Of a stretch of DNA of 64,000 nt, positions 1-8,926 are shown piece after piece; the first letter of the stretch is position 1, and each line of letters starts with the position of its first letter. Origin of the DNA: Bacteroidota bacterium (lineage in GTDB: Bacteria > Bacteroidota > Bacteroidia > Chitinophagales > Chitinophagaceae); the NCBI GenBank assembly GCA_018267915.1, contig JAFDXN010000031.1, positions 1-64,000 on the forward strand. The letters run 5' to 3'. The translations under genes were made by a program, and so were the position numbers. The notes beneath the pieces are model-generated. The model had not been told where the DNA came from and did no database searches. It saw nothing but the letters and a program-made list of their open reading frames with translations.

Positions 1-342
1 TGCATATCCGGATCAAAGCGAGCAAGGTTATAGTTTTCAGTGATAGGGATTTTATTTAATTTTAAACTGTCAACTTCAGACAGGATTATCTAACCTAAAC
101 TGTCAACCAAAATCAGGACGAGACAGATCGGGGCTGTCCGGCTGCATAGTCGGGCACAGTCGGGCATGCTGATTTTGATTTAAATGGTTCATTACCAAGT
201 TGTTGATTAAAAACGGATGCCCGATTTTGTTTTTTGTGCCCGCCTGTCCCGATGGCTTTCGGGAGTCGGGCATTTTGCTGTCGATGTGGCCTTCAGCAAT
301 AGCCATCAAATCATTCCCGCAAAATCAGGAAATTTGTAAAAC
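1..342. other. non-coding left flank with short dispersed repeats
   Basis: No convincing gene is seen before uvrB. The stretch holds two copies of an 11-base direct repeat (aaactgtcaac at 64-74 and 97-107). It also holds three copies of agtcgggca (148, 158, 264) and an inverted atgcccga copy near 217, with a small cccga/tcggg hairpin near 250-270. The inverted copies could fold, but no clear T-run terminator follows. The short reading frames here have no recognisable protein features. Confidence 0.5.
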
Positions 343-2370
343 ATGCGCTTTAATATAGAACGGCCATACCCCCCCGCCGGCGACCAGCCCGAAGCCATCA
401 GGCAACTGACGGAGGGCATCGAGGCAGGAGAGCAATTCCAGACCTTGCTGGGTGTTACCGGCTCGGGTAAAACCTTCACCATGGCCAATGTGGTGCAGAA
501 CGTGCAGAAGCCTACCCTGGTGCTGACGCACAATAAAACCCTGGTGGCCCAGCTATATGGCGAGTTCCGCCAGTTCTTCCCCAACAATGCGGTGGAGTAC
601 TTTGTATCGTATTACGACTACTACCAGCCTGAAGCCTATTTGCCCACCAGCGATACCTATATAGAAAAAGACCTCTCGATAAATGAAGAACTGGAAAAGC
701 TGCGGCTGCGCGCAACATCGAGCCTGCTGAGTGGCCGCAGAGATATCATAGTAGTTGCCTCGGTGTCCTGTATCTACGGTATGGGCAATCCCACGGAATA
801 TGAAAACGGGATCATCCGCTTTAATCGTGGGGAGAATATTGGTCGCAATGCGTTCCTGCACCGGCTGGTCAATTCGCTCTATAACCGCAGCCAGGGCGAT
901 TTTACAAGGGGCTCCTTCCGCGTGAAGGGCGATACCGTGGATATCAACCTGCCTTATGTGGACTACGGCTATCGCATCACTTTCTTTGGCGACGAGGTGG
1001 AAGAGATAGAAAGCTTCGAGACCGATACAGGCAAGCGCATCGGCACCATGGAGAATGCGGCCATCTTCCCGGCCAACCTATACCTGGCGCCGCGCAACCA
1101 GATAACGCAGATACTCTACGAGATACAGGATGAGATGAATGCCCAGGTCGACTATTTCAAGAGCATCAATAAGCCGCTCGAGGCACAGCGCATCAAGGAG
1201 CGTGTGAGCTACGATGTGGAGATGATACAGGAACTGGGTTACTGCAGCGGCATTGAGAACTACTCGCGTTTCCTAGACAGGCGCAAGCCGGGCACAAGGC
1301 CCTTCTGCCTGCTCGATTATTTCCCTAAAGACTATCTGCTCATAGTGGATGAAAGCCACGTGACCATACCGCAGATAAGCGGCATGTATGGCGGTGATCG
1401 CTCGCGCAAGCTGAACCTGGTGGACTTCGGTTTCCGCCTGCCATCAGCGTTGGACAACCGCCCGCTTAACTTTCACGAATTTGAACAGCAGCTTAACCAG
1501 GTGGTGTTTGTAAGTGCGACACCGGGCAAATATGAGCTGGAGCAAACAGGTGGTGTGGTGGTGGAGCAGGTGGTGCGGCCCACCGGCCTGCTCGATCCGC
1601 CTATAGAGGTGCGTCCCAGCATCAACCAGGTGGACGACCTGCTCGATGAGATAGACAAAAGAGTGCAGCGAGGCCATCGCATACTGGTGACTACACTCAC
1701 TAAACGTATGGCCGAGGAGATGGACAAATACCTGAAGCGTATCAACATCAAATCGCGCTATATACATTCGGAGGTGGACACATTGGAGCGCGTAGAGATA
1801 CTTCGCGACCTGCGCCTGGGTGTTATCGATGTGCTGGTGGGAGTGAACCTGCTGCGCGAAGGGCTGGACCTGCCCGAAGTGTCCCTGATGGCTATACTCG
1901 ACGCCGATAAAGAAGGCTTCCTTCGTGATGAACGCTCGCTTACCCAGATGGCCGGCCGTGCGGCCCGTAACGTAGAAGGCCTCGTGATATTTTATGGTGA
2001 TAAGATCACCGAGAGCATGCAGCGCACCATCGACGAGACCGACCGCCGCCGCGAAAAGCAATTAAAATACAATGCTGAAAACGGTATCACACCACAAACT
2101 GTCATCAAATCGAAAGAGCAGATATTCAGGCAGACATCGGTGCTCGATATCAAGGGCTACGATGAGAATAACAAATATGCTATTAAAGACGAAGCACTCA
2201 CTATAGCCGCGGAAGATGCCGTGGAATACAAAACCCCGGCCCAACTGGATAAACTGATAGCCCAGACGAAAAAAGCCATGGAAAAGGCAGCAAAAGACCT
2301 GGACTTCATGGAGGCCGCCCGCCTGCGGGATAAGTACCTCGCCCTCCAGAAGGAGAAGGAAAGTAAATAA
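343..2370 (+). CDS. uvrB: UvrABC excinuclease subunit B
   Basis: UvrB is the damage-verifying helicase-like subunit of nucleotide excision repair. It is loaded by UvrA and recruits UvrC for incision. The 675-residue product is full length for the family. It has the N-terminal signature RFNIERPYPPAGDQP, a Walker A motif GVTGSGKT at residues 37-44, and the beta-hairpin region YYDYYQPEAYLP that clamps damaged DNA. A DESH helicase motif, the ILDADKEGFLRDERSLTQ and GRAARN helicase motifs, and a C-terminal UVR domain (roughly the last 40 residues, EKAAKDLDFMEAARLRDKY) that binds UvrC follow. The ATG start is fixed by the conserved N-terminus. It appears monocistronic; a 7-bp stem (2420-2443) lies downstream but lacks a T-run. 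Confidence 0.98.
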   Translation: MRFNIERPYPPAGDQPEAIRQLTEGIEAGEQFQTLLGVTGSGKTFTMANVVQNVQKPTLVLTHNKTLVAQLYGEFRQFFPNNAVEYFVSYYDYYQPEAYLPTSDTYIEKDLSINEELEKLRLRATSSLLSGRRDIIVVASVSCIYGMGNPTEYENGIIRFNRGENIGRNAFLHRLVNSLYNRSQGDFTRGSFRVKGDTVDINLPYVDYGYRITFFGDEVEEIESFETDTGKRIGTMENAAIFPANLYLAPRNQITQILYEIQDEMNAQVDYFKSINKPLEAQRIKERVSYDVEMIQELGYCSGIENYSRFLDRRKPGTRPFCLLDYFPKDYLLIVDESHVTIPQISGMYGGDRSRKLNLVDFGFRLPSALDNRPLNFHEFEQQLNQVVFVSATPGKYELEQTGGVVVEQVVRPTGLLDPPIEVRPSINQVDDLLDEIDKRVQRGHRILVTTLTKRMAEEMDKYLKRINIKSRYIHSEVDTLERVEILRDLRLGVIDVLVGVNLLREGLDLPEVSLMAILDADKEGFLRDERSLTQMAGRAARNVEGLVIFYGDKITESMQRTIDETDRRREKQLKYNAENGITPQTVIKSKEQIFRQTSVLDIKGYDENNKYAIKDEALTIAAEDAVEYKTPAQLDKLIAQTKKAMEKAAKDLDFMEAARLRDKYLALQKEKESK

Positions 2371-2575
2371 TACATAAGTTCAAAATTTGCAAATATTTAT
2401 GCTCCCGGCACTTGCCGATCAGCAAAAAATTGACGCTTTGCTGCCAATAATCATTAGCTCATTTTTACAGGACTGCTAAATATTTGTTATCTTTAGAGAC
2501 AGTTTTTTCCTCATTACCCCAAACTGTATAGATACAAATTGCAGTCTTACACTATTAAGATTACATAGCGTTTTT

Positions 2576-5347
2576 ATGAAAAGAATAATATACCTCTTTG
2601 CCTCTTTGTTAATAACTGTCGGTGGATGGGCGCAGCCTTTGCCCTGCCCGCCTGGCAATACCACCACGTCTTCCTCTTCGGGCGATACAACCATATGTAA
2701 TGGCGGCTGCGCGACAATACATGCGACAGGTAGCACCAGTTTAAGGTCGACAAGTGACTATACCATTACTTCCATCCCTTATTTACCAACGGCTTTTCAA
2801 GGTGGTAACCCGGTGCTTGTGAACCAGGATGATTATTATAGTCCCGCACTGCAATTGCCGTTTGACTTTTGTTTTTATGGTACAAAGTACACGTCCTGCG
2901 CAATAGGGGCTAATGGCCAAATTTCCTTCAACCCTGCAGCGCCGAATGCGTATTGCCCGTATTCAATAGCAGGACCTGTTCCCGCCAATAGCAATGCTGC
3001 CACATATAACACCATTATGGGCGCTTATTACGACATTGATCCCTCGGAAATACAGAACAATGCCGGAAGTATCACATGGGCGATTTATGGCACTGCACCC
3101 TGCCGCACTTTTGTTGTTTCCTGGTACAATATACCGTTGTACACAACAGGCTTGTGCCCCAACCAGTTTGGTACGCAGCAGATCGTACTATACGAATCGA
3201 CCTATGCGATCGACATATTTCTGCAGGATAAGCCGTTGTGTAACGCATGGAATGGAGGGAAAGCGATTTTAGGGCTGGAGAATTCCGATGGTACGCAGAC
3301 AGCGATTGTGACCGGCAGAAATGCAACTCAATGGAGTGCGCAAAACGAAGGCTGGCGGTTTACACCCAACGGTCCGCCGACCTGGACTTTTACCTGGTAC
3401 GATCCTGCGAATAACCAAATTGCCACTAATACTGCTACCGGCGACACCGCAAGCTCAAGCGTGCAGGTGTGCCCGACAGTTCAATCCGTTTATCATGTCA
3501 GGGCAGTTGCAAATTCCAACTGTGACTCTCTGAGTTATTGGGATAGCGTGATTGTGCGTTTAGGCACCGGCCCGACACTTACCGGTATCTCAGGCACTAA
3601 CCCAACCGGCTGCGGCTATCATAATGGCACCATTACAATTAACGGTGTACCACCTAACGCTTCTTATATCGTCAATTACAATTTTAATAATAATCCTCAG
3701 CCGGCCATTACTTTGCCGGCTACTCCCGCAGGTACCTTGGTGCTAACCGGACTGGGTTCGGGTACGTATAGCAACTTCGTCGTCAGTACCCTGACAGGGT
3801 GCTTGTCTAATACGGTAGGGCCGATAACGTTGGTGGATCCTACGGTCACAATACCTGGCACCAGCAAGACAGATCCTTCTATCTGCGGCCTGGGTGATGG
3901 CTCACTCACCTTGCAGGGATTGTCGCCCGACAGCACTTATCTCTTGTCTTACACTGTCAATAACGTGGCCCAGCCAACAGTTTCGATGACGGCTGACGCA
4001 TCGGGTAATATAACGCTGAGCAACCTGTATGCGGGTACTTACGTACTATATGTTACTATCAGGAACTGTAGTTCCAATAGCGTTACGATAGATATTGTGG
4101 ACCCGCCATTCTCGGCCAGTTATAACTATACAATTCACCTTGGCTGCGATGCGGACACCGTAGTGTTCCACAATACGTCGATCGGAGCATTCCATTTTGG
4201 CTGGAACTTTGGCGACAGCACAGCGCAGGACACCAGCAATAGCCCGGTGCATATTTACCATCACCACCAGGTGTACAATGCCACACTTTATAGTACCAAC
4301 TATCATTGCCAGGATAGCATGACGCAGGTGTTGGATCTCACCCACCCGCTCGATGCCGCCTTCACGATCAGCAAAGACAGCATTTGCCAGGGTACTGCTA
4401 TAGATTTCGTCAATTCATCCGTTGCGAATCCGCCTGTTACTTATAGGTGGGACTTTGGTGACGGGTCTATTGACAGTGCCCAAAGCCCCCCATCACATAC
4501 ATATCCTTACAGTGGTATCTACACGATAAAGCTGACGGTGACAGATTTCCTGTCTTGTCACGACACTGCTTACCATACCCTGGTAGTGGATACAATACCC
4601 TATGCTTTCATCCACGCCACAGACACCAATTTCTGCGTAGGGAAAAAAGCCTCATTTGATGCTGTGTTTCCAGACAGGGGTAGTCTTGGCATCACCTGGG
4701 ATTTTGCAGATGGCCAGAAGCTATATAACCAGTGGCCTGTTACACATTCCTTCGACGCTCCCGGTGAGTACGACATCAAGCTTTCTGTCGACTACAGCTA
4801 CTGCCCCGATACTTATGCGATACAGAAGGTGATCGTGCAGCCTAATCCAAATATCTATCTCGGCCCCGATACTACAATGTGCCCTAATGAAGGGAGCATC
4901 CTGCTGGCCGATCATTTGAATTCCGGTAACCCACTGGCTAAATGGTTGTGGAACGATGGTTCCAGGCAGTCGTCCATACACGTTAACGAGCCAGGTGAAT
5001 ATTCTGCAACCGTAACGATCAATGGTTGTTCGGCATCTGATTCTGTTTCTGTGCGCAAGGATTGCTACATCGACATACCCAATAGCTTTACGCCGAACGG
5101 GGATGGTACTAATGATTACTTTTTCCCGAGGAACCTGCTTTCCCTGGGCGTATCATCGTTCAAGATGAGCATCTTTAATCGCTGGGGACAGGAAATATTC
5201 AAAACCACTAACGCCGATGGCAGGGGTTGGGATGGAAAATTCAATGACACACCGCAGCCGGAGGGCGTATACGTTTATGTTATCGACGCAACGTTCCGTA
5301 ACGGCCAGTCAGGGCACTACCAGGGTAATGTGACCTTGCTCAGATAA
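2576..5347 (+). CDS. secreted PKD-repeat protein with type B T9SS (CHU_C) C-terminal domain
   Basis: A 923-residue secreted or surface protein of unknown binding target. An N-terminal signal peptide ends near WAQ, so the mature protein probably begins with Gln. A cysteine-rich N-terminal region follows, then two Ig-like repeats (the two 'TDPSICG/TNPTGCG...GTY' units around residues 340-510). Three PKD domains follow, recognisable by their FGWNFGDS, YRWDFGDG and ITWDFADG cores. The C-terminus from IPNSFTPNGDGTNDYF to the end is a gliding-motility-associated CHU_C / T9SS type B sorting domain, with the usual MSIFNRWGQEIF and GWDGKFN motifs. Such proteins are exported by the PorU/PorV/GldKLMN machinery encoded later in this window and often act as adhesins, which is an inference here. 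A strong terminator follows at 5371. Confidence 0.93.
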   Translation: MKRIIYLFASLLITVGGWAQPLPCPPGNTTTSSSSGDTTICNGGCATIHATGSTSLRSTSDYTITSIPYLPTAFQGGNPVLVNQDDYYSPALQLPFDFCFYGTKYTSCAIGANGQISFNPAAPNAYCPYSIAGPVPANSNAATYNTIMGAYYDIDPSEIQNNAGSITWAIYGTAPCRTFVVSWYNIPLYTTGLCPNQFGTQQIVLYESTYAIDIFLQDKPLCNAWNGGKAILGLENSDGTQTAIVTGRNATQWSAQNEGWRFTPNGPPTWTFTWYDPANNQIATNTATGDTASSSVQVCPTVQSVYHVRAVANSNCDSLSYWDSVIVRLGTGPTLTGISGTNPTGCGYHNGTITINGVPPNASYIVNYNFNNNPQPAITLPATPAGTLVLTGLGSGTYSNFVVSTLTGCLSNTVGPITLVDPTVTIPGTSKTDPSICGLGDGSLTLQGLSPDSTYLLSYTVNNVAQPTVSMTADASGNITLSNLYAGTYVLYVTIRNCSSNSVTIDIVDPPFSASYNYTIHLGCDADTVVFHNTSIGAFHFGWNFGDSTAQDTSNSPVHIYHHHQVYNATLYSTNYHCQDSMTQVLDLTHPLDAAFTISKDSICQGTAIDFVNSSVANPPVTYRWDFGDGSIDSAQSPPSHTYPYSGIYTIKLTVTDFLSCHDTAYHTLVVDTIPYAFIHATDTNFCVGKKASFDAVFPDRGSLGITWDFADGQKLYNQWPVTHSFDAPGEYDIKLSVDYSYCPDTYAIQKVIVQPNPNIYLGPDTTMCPNEGSILLADHLNSGNPLAKWLWNDGSRQSSIHVNEPGEYSATVTINGCSASDSVSVRKDCYIDIPNSFTPNGDGTNDYFFPRNLLSLGVSSFKMSIFNRWGQEIFKTTNADGRGWDGKFNDTPQPEGVYVYVIDATFRNGQSGHYQGNVTLLR

Positions 5348-5370
5348 ATTAAACGACCAGCTTATCATAT

Positions 5371-5404
5371 AGCGCCCGGACCTAACACCGGGCGCTATTA
5401 TTTA
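5371..5404 (+). terminator. rho-independent terminator after the CHU_C protein gene
   Basis: A perfect 9-bp stem (agcgcccgg / ccgggcgct, 5371-5379 and 5388-5396) with an 8-base loop is followed by attattt. It separates the CHU_C protein gene from the nucleotide-sugar locus. Confidence 0.75.
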
Positions 5405-5499
5405 CCTTTCGGCACCCTGGCCGTGTTAATGAGTTGTTGTGCGTTTGATAAGCAATGGTTAACTGCCGTTTCAGGGTATGATAACTAGCCCATCGTGAT

Positions 5500-5507
5500 T
5501 ACTTTTG
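5500..5507 (+). promoter_or_regulatory. candidate -7 promoter element (TACTTTTG) for the nucleotide-sugar operon
   Basis: An exact match to the Bacteroidota -7 consensus TAnnTTTG lies about 80 bases before the SDR epimerase start. No good -33 TTTG is seen at the usual distance, so this is tentative. Confidence 0.3.
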
Positions 5508-5587
5508 TTAATGTTATTATAAAGCAAATGATATATGGAAACTAATTCAGTTTCATTATTTGCATCATTGATCACCAGAAGAAGACT

Positions 5588-6565
5588 ATGACAAAAAGAA
5601 TACTAGTAACAGGAGGAGCAGGCTATATAGGCTCGGTGCTTACCCGCCAACTGCTTGAAAGGGGCTACACGGTGCGCGTGCTTGATAATCTTATGTATGG
5701 CGGTGAGCCCATCATCGACCTGCTGAATTGCCCCAATTTTGAGTTTGTAAAAGGCGATGTAAGAAATGAGGCAGACGTGCGCAAGGCAATGAAAGACGTA
5801 AATGCTGTGGCCCACCTTGCGGCTATAGTAGGTGATCCGGCCTGTGCCAAGCAGCCTGACCTGGCAAAGTCGACCAACCTGGAAGGTAGTAAGATACTGT
5901 ACAATATAGCCAATGAAGCCGGCGTGGACACTTTTGTGTTTGCTTCTACCTGCAGCAACTACGGCAAAATGGATGATCCTGAAGCTTTTGTCAACGAAGA
6001 CTCTAAGCTGGCGCCGGTATCGCTGTATGCAGAAACAAAAGTTGCTACAGAACAATTCCTGCTCTCGCAGCCAAAGGATAATAAATGCAAACCTACCTGC
6101 CTGCGTTTCAGTACAGTCTATGGATTGTCGTTGCGGCCGAGGTTTGATCTTACTGTAAACGAGTTTACAAAAGAACTGGCCATGGGAAGGGAATTGCTTG
6201 TATTTGGTGAGCAGTTCTGGCGGCCTTATTGTCATGTGTACGACCTGGCGCGCTCCGTTGTAACTGTGATCGAATCGCCTGCAGAGGTTGTCGCCTTCGA
6301 TGTATTCAACGTAGGCGATACGTCGGAGAACTACCAGAAGAAAATGATAGTGGATGAGGTAATCAAAGTGTTGCCCGATTCCAAAGTAAAGTACGTATCG
6401 AAGAATGAAGATCCGCGTGACTACAGGGTTTCATTTGAAAAAATAAATAGCAGGCTGGGCTTTAAGCTGATGTTCAAAGTACCCGACGGCATAAAGCAGA
6501 TAGCAAAGGTGCTGGACGACGGTTTTATACTTAACCCTGACGATAGCAAGTACAAAAATGTATAA
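5588..6565 (+). CDS. NAD-dependent epimerase/dehydratase (extended SDR family)
   Basis: A nucleotide-sugar epimerase or dehydratase of 325 residues. The N-terminal Rossmann motif TGGAGYIG (residues 8-15) binds NAD(P). The catalytic pair is YAETK, preceded by the FASTCSNYG strand where the family usually has its catalytic Ser/Thr. The substrate cannot be read from sequence. The gene overlaps the following LegC-type aminotransferase by 8 bases (6558-6565), so the two are translationally coupled. With the PtmE-like nucleotidyltransferase third in line, the group resembles a route to an amino-dideoxy sugar. The ATG is preceded by agaagac and gives the complete Rossmann start. Confidence 0.9.
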   Translation: MTKRILVTGGAGYIGSVLTRQLLERGYTVRVLDNLMYGGEPIIDLLNCPNFEFVKGDVRNEADVRKAMKDVNAVAHLAAIVGDPACAKQPDLAKSTNLEGSKILYNIANEAGVDTFVFASTCSNYGKMDDPEAFVNEDSKLAPVSLYAETKVATEQFLLSQPKDNKCKPTCLRFSTVYGLSLRPRFDLTVNEFTKELAMGRELLVFGEQFWRPYCHVYDLARSVVTVIESPAEVVAFDVFNVGDTSENYQKKMIVDEVIKVLPDSKVKYVSKNEDPRDYRVSFEKINSRLGFKLMFKVPDGIKQIAKVLDDGFILNPDDSKYKNV

Positions 6566-7757
6566 AGAGGTAATAGCACATATACGCTCCCTGTTCGGAG
6601 AGGACGAAGCATTCATTCCGCTGCATGCCCCCTGGTTTGGTGGCAATGAGAAGACTTATGTGCTTGATACCATCGAGTCCACATTTGTATCATCGGTAGG
6701 CGCCTACGTGACGCGCTTTGAAGAAATGATGGCTGAACTGACGGGTGCGAAATATGCTGTAGCCACTACAAGCGGCACTACAGCGTTGCACCTGGCACTG
6801 ATCACAGCTGGTGTACAGCCCGGTGACGAAGTGATAACGCAGCCGCTGACCTTTGTGGCTACTGCCAATGCAATAGCCCACAGCGGTGCAAATCCCGTGT
6901 TTGTAGATGTGGACCGTGACACCATGGGTATGTCGCCCGGTGCGCTGAGGCAGTTTCTTGACGAAAATGCGGCAGTGCGCGATGGGCAGGCGATCAATAA
7001 ACATACAGGCAAACGTATAGCTGCATGCGTGCCGATGCATACTTTCGGCTTCCCATTGCGGATAGACGAAGTACAGCAGGTATGTAGTGAATATGGTATA
7101 GCATTAGTGGAAGATTCAGCAGAGTCGATAGGCAGTTATTATAAAGGCAGGCATACGGGTACATTTGGCGTGGCCGGCGTGTTCAGCTTCAATGGTAATA
7201 AAACAATAACATGCGGCGGCGGCGGCGCTATAGTGACGAACGACGAAGCTTTTGCGAAAAGGGCGAAACATTTGTCGACTACGGCCAAAATACCTCACGC
7301 ATGGGAGTTTGTACATGACGAGGTGGGCTATAACTACCGCATGCCCAACCTGAATGCAGCGCTGGCATGCGCACAATTAGAACAGCTACCGGCAATACTT
7401 GAAAACAAGAGAGAACTTGCCGAAGCATATAGTGCATTTTTCAAAGAGAGCAATATAGAGTTAGTAAGAGGGATAAAAGAGAGTTTACCTAATTATTGGC
7501 TCAATACAGTGATGCTTGAGAATATGGAAGCGCGTGATGCTTTTCTGCAGGAGACAAATGCCCAACAGGTAATGACAAGACCTATATGGCGTTTGATGAA
7601 CAAACTACCGATGTATGCGCAATGCATGCATGGCAGGCTGGACAATGCAGAATGGCTGGAAGAAAGGGTTGTGAATATTCCCAGCAGTTGCAGGCCGGGC
7701 CGCGGCAATATTGCTATCACCAGAAAAATTACTGATTTTGTATCTCAGAAGCTTTGA
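6558..7757 (+). CDS. LegC-type DegT/DnrJ/EryC1/StrS aminotransferase
   Basis: A PLP-dependent sugar aminotransferase of 399 residues that would transfer an amino group to a 4-keto nucleotide sugar. Fold-type I features are clear: TSGTTALHLAL phosphate-binding region, VEDSAES with the PLP-nitrogen aspartate (Asp186), and FSFNGNKTITCGGGG with the Schiff-base Lys215. The N-terminal layout (IPLHAPWFGGNEKTYVLDTIESTFVSSVG) and the inserted INKHTGKRIAACVPMHTFG segment match the LegC subfamily, which acts on UDP- or GDP-4-keto-6-deoxy-HexNAc on the way to legionaminic acid-type sugars. No LegI/LegG/LegF genes are in the window, so the final sugar is uncertain. Confidence 0.88.
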   Translation: MYKEVIAHIRSLFGEDEAFIPLHAPWFGGNEKTYVLDTIESTFVSSVGAYVTRFEEMMAELTGAKYAVATTSGTTALHLALITAGVQPGDEVITQPLTFVATANAIAHSGANPVFVDVDRDTMGMSPGALRQFLDENAAVRDGQAINKHTGKRIAACVPMHTFGFPLRIDEVQQVCSEYGIALVEDSAESIGSYYKGRHTGTFGVAGVFSFNGNKTITCGGGGAIVTNDEAFAKRAKHLSTTAKIPHAWEFVHDEVGYNYRMPNLNAALACAQLEQLPAILENKRELAEAYSAFFKESNIELVRGIKESLPNYWLNTVMLENMEARDAFLQETNAQQVMTRPIWRLMNKLPMYAQCMHGRLDNAEWLEERVVNIPSSCRPGRGNIAITRKITDFVSQKL

Positions 7758-7776
7758 CCACAACGATTTTTTAACA

Positions 7777-8841
7777 ATGGTGCCAGTGCAGGCAAGGGAA
7801 ATACAAAGGCATACGATCCATAAGCGCCAAAGTGTGCGCGAAGCGCTGCTGAAGCTCAATGAGCTCAGGGCGGATGCCATCTTGTTTGTTGTAGACGACT
7901 CGAACAAATTGCTTGGCGCCCTTACGGATGGCGACCTTCGCAGGGGATTTATTAAAGGGCTAGACTTTGATACGCCCATAATGGACTACATCCAGCCCGA
8001 CCCGCTGTTTGTGTACCAGGACGAAGTGCATCTCGCTGATCTGAACGACCTGCGCAAGCGCAACTTCCTCATCATACCGATAGTGGACAGGGACAAGGTG
8101 ATCGTTAAGATACTTAACCTGCGTATCAACTACTCGGTAATACCGGCCGATGTGATCATCATGGCGGGGGGCAAGGGGCAGCGATTGATGCCGCTGACGG
8201 CAGATACGCCGAAACCAATGCTATATGTTGGCGATAAGCCGATACTGGAACATACCATCGACCACCTGGCAAAGTATGGGATGAAGAATATCTACATCAG
8301 CGTAAACTACCTTGCTGAAAAGATAGAAGGCTACTTTAAAGATGGCCGCGATAAGGGCTTATCTATACAATATATACACGAGGACAAACCGCTAGGTACG
8401 TTAGGTTCGGTGAAGCTGGCGGAAAACCTGGAGCACGAGTATGTGCTCGTTATGAACTCCGATATATTGACCAATATCGATTTTGCCGGTTTTTTCCAGG
8501 CATTCATAAAATCGGGTGCTGACATGGCAGTAGCTGCCAGCACTTATCATGTTGAAGTGCCTTACGGTGTACTGGAAGTAGATGGTAACAATGTAGTGAA
8601 CTCGCTAAAGGAAAAACCGCGATATACATATTACTCAAATGCAGGGATCTATCTTGCAAAGAAGCAACTTGTAGACCTGATACCTGAAGATGAGTTTTAT
8701 AATGTCACTGACCTGATGGCGCACCTGATCAACATGGGCAAGCAGGTAATATCGTTCCCTATATTGGGCTATTGGCTCGATATCGGCAAACACGAAGACT
8801 ACCGAAAGGCGCAGGAAGACATCAAGTACATTACGCTGTAG
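7777..8841 (+). CDS. PtmE-like nucleotidyltransferase with N-terminal CBS pair
   Basis: The protein joins two CBS domains (about residues 1-120, with GALTDGDLRRGF) to a sugar-phosphate nucleotidyltransferase domain opening with IIMAGGKGQRLMPLTADTPKPML. This is the arrangement of Campylobacter PtmE, a glucosamine-1-phosphate guanylyltransferase that feeds GDP-linked legionaminic acid synthesis. The acidic metal-binding motif MNSDIL is present. I place the start at the ATG at 7777 (MVPVQ), giving 354 residues and a 19-base gap after the aminotransferase; a frame open from 7711 would overlap that gene. The neighbouring LegC-type aminotransferase supports the assignment. The base specificity (GDP versus UDP) is inferred. 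Confidence 0.87.
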   Translation: MVPVQAREIQRHTIHKRQSVREALLKLNELRADAILFVVDDSNKLLGALTDGDLRRGFIKGLDFDTPIMDYIQPDPLFVYQDEVHLADLNDLRKRNFLIIPIVDRDKVIVKILNLRINYSVIPADVIIMAGGKGQRLMPLTADTPKPMLYVGDKPILEHTIDHLAKYGMKNIYISVNYLAEKIEGYFKDGRDKGLSIQYIHEDKPLGTLGSVKLAENLEHEYVLVMNSDILTNIDFAGFFQAFIKSGADMAVAASTYHVEVPYGVLEVDGNNVVNSLKEKPRYTYYSNAGIYLAKKQLVDLIPEDEFYNVTDLMAHLINMGKQVISFPILGYWLDIGKHEDYRKAQEDIKYITL

Positions 8842-8868
8842 CATCAATCAACATCTGTTGATAACTCC

Positions 8869-8904
8869 GGGGCTGTCGTATTATTAATAAATAGCCCCTT
8901 TTAT
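8869..8904 (+). terminator. probable terminator of the nucleotide-sugar operon
   Basis: ggggct (8869-8874) pairs with agcccc (8893-8898) across an 18-base AT-rich loop, and ttttatt follows. The stem is short, so strength is uncertain. The T-run merges into the promoter element of the next gene. Confidence 0.5.
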
Positions 8905-8912
8905 TACTTTTG
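8905..8912 (+). promoter_or_regulatory. candidate -7 promoter element (TACTTTTG) of the export lipoprotein gene
   Basis: An exact TAnnTTTG match lies 15 bases before the ATG at 8927, directly after the upstream terminator. No clear -33 element is seen. Confidence 0.38.
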
Positions 8913-8926
8913 GGAAAAATCAGAGG

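Noticed and set aside
1444..2061. 205-codon minus-strand frame within uvrB
   Set aside because: It is a shadow of the conserved helicase region of uvrB, with no recognisable protein features.
2420..2443. 7-bp stem (cagcaaa / tttgctg) after uvrB as a terminator
   Set aside because: No T-run follows, so it is not reported as a terminator.
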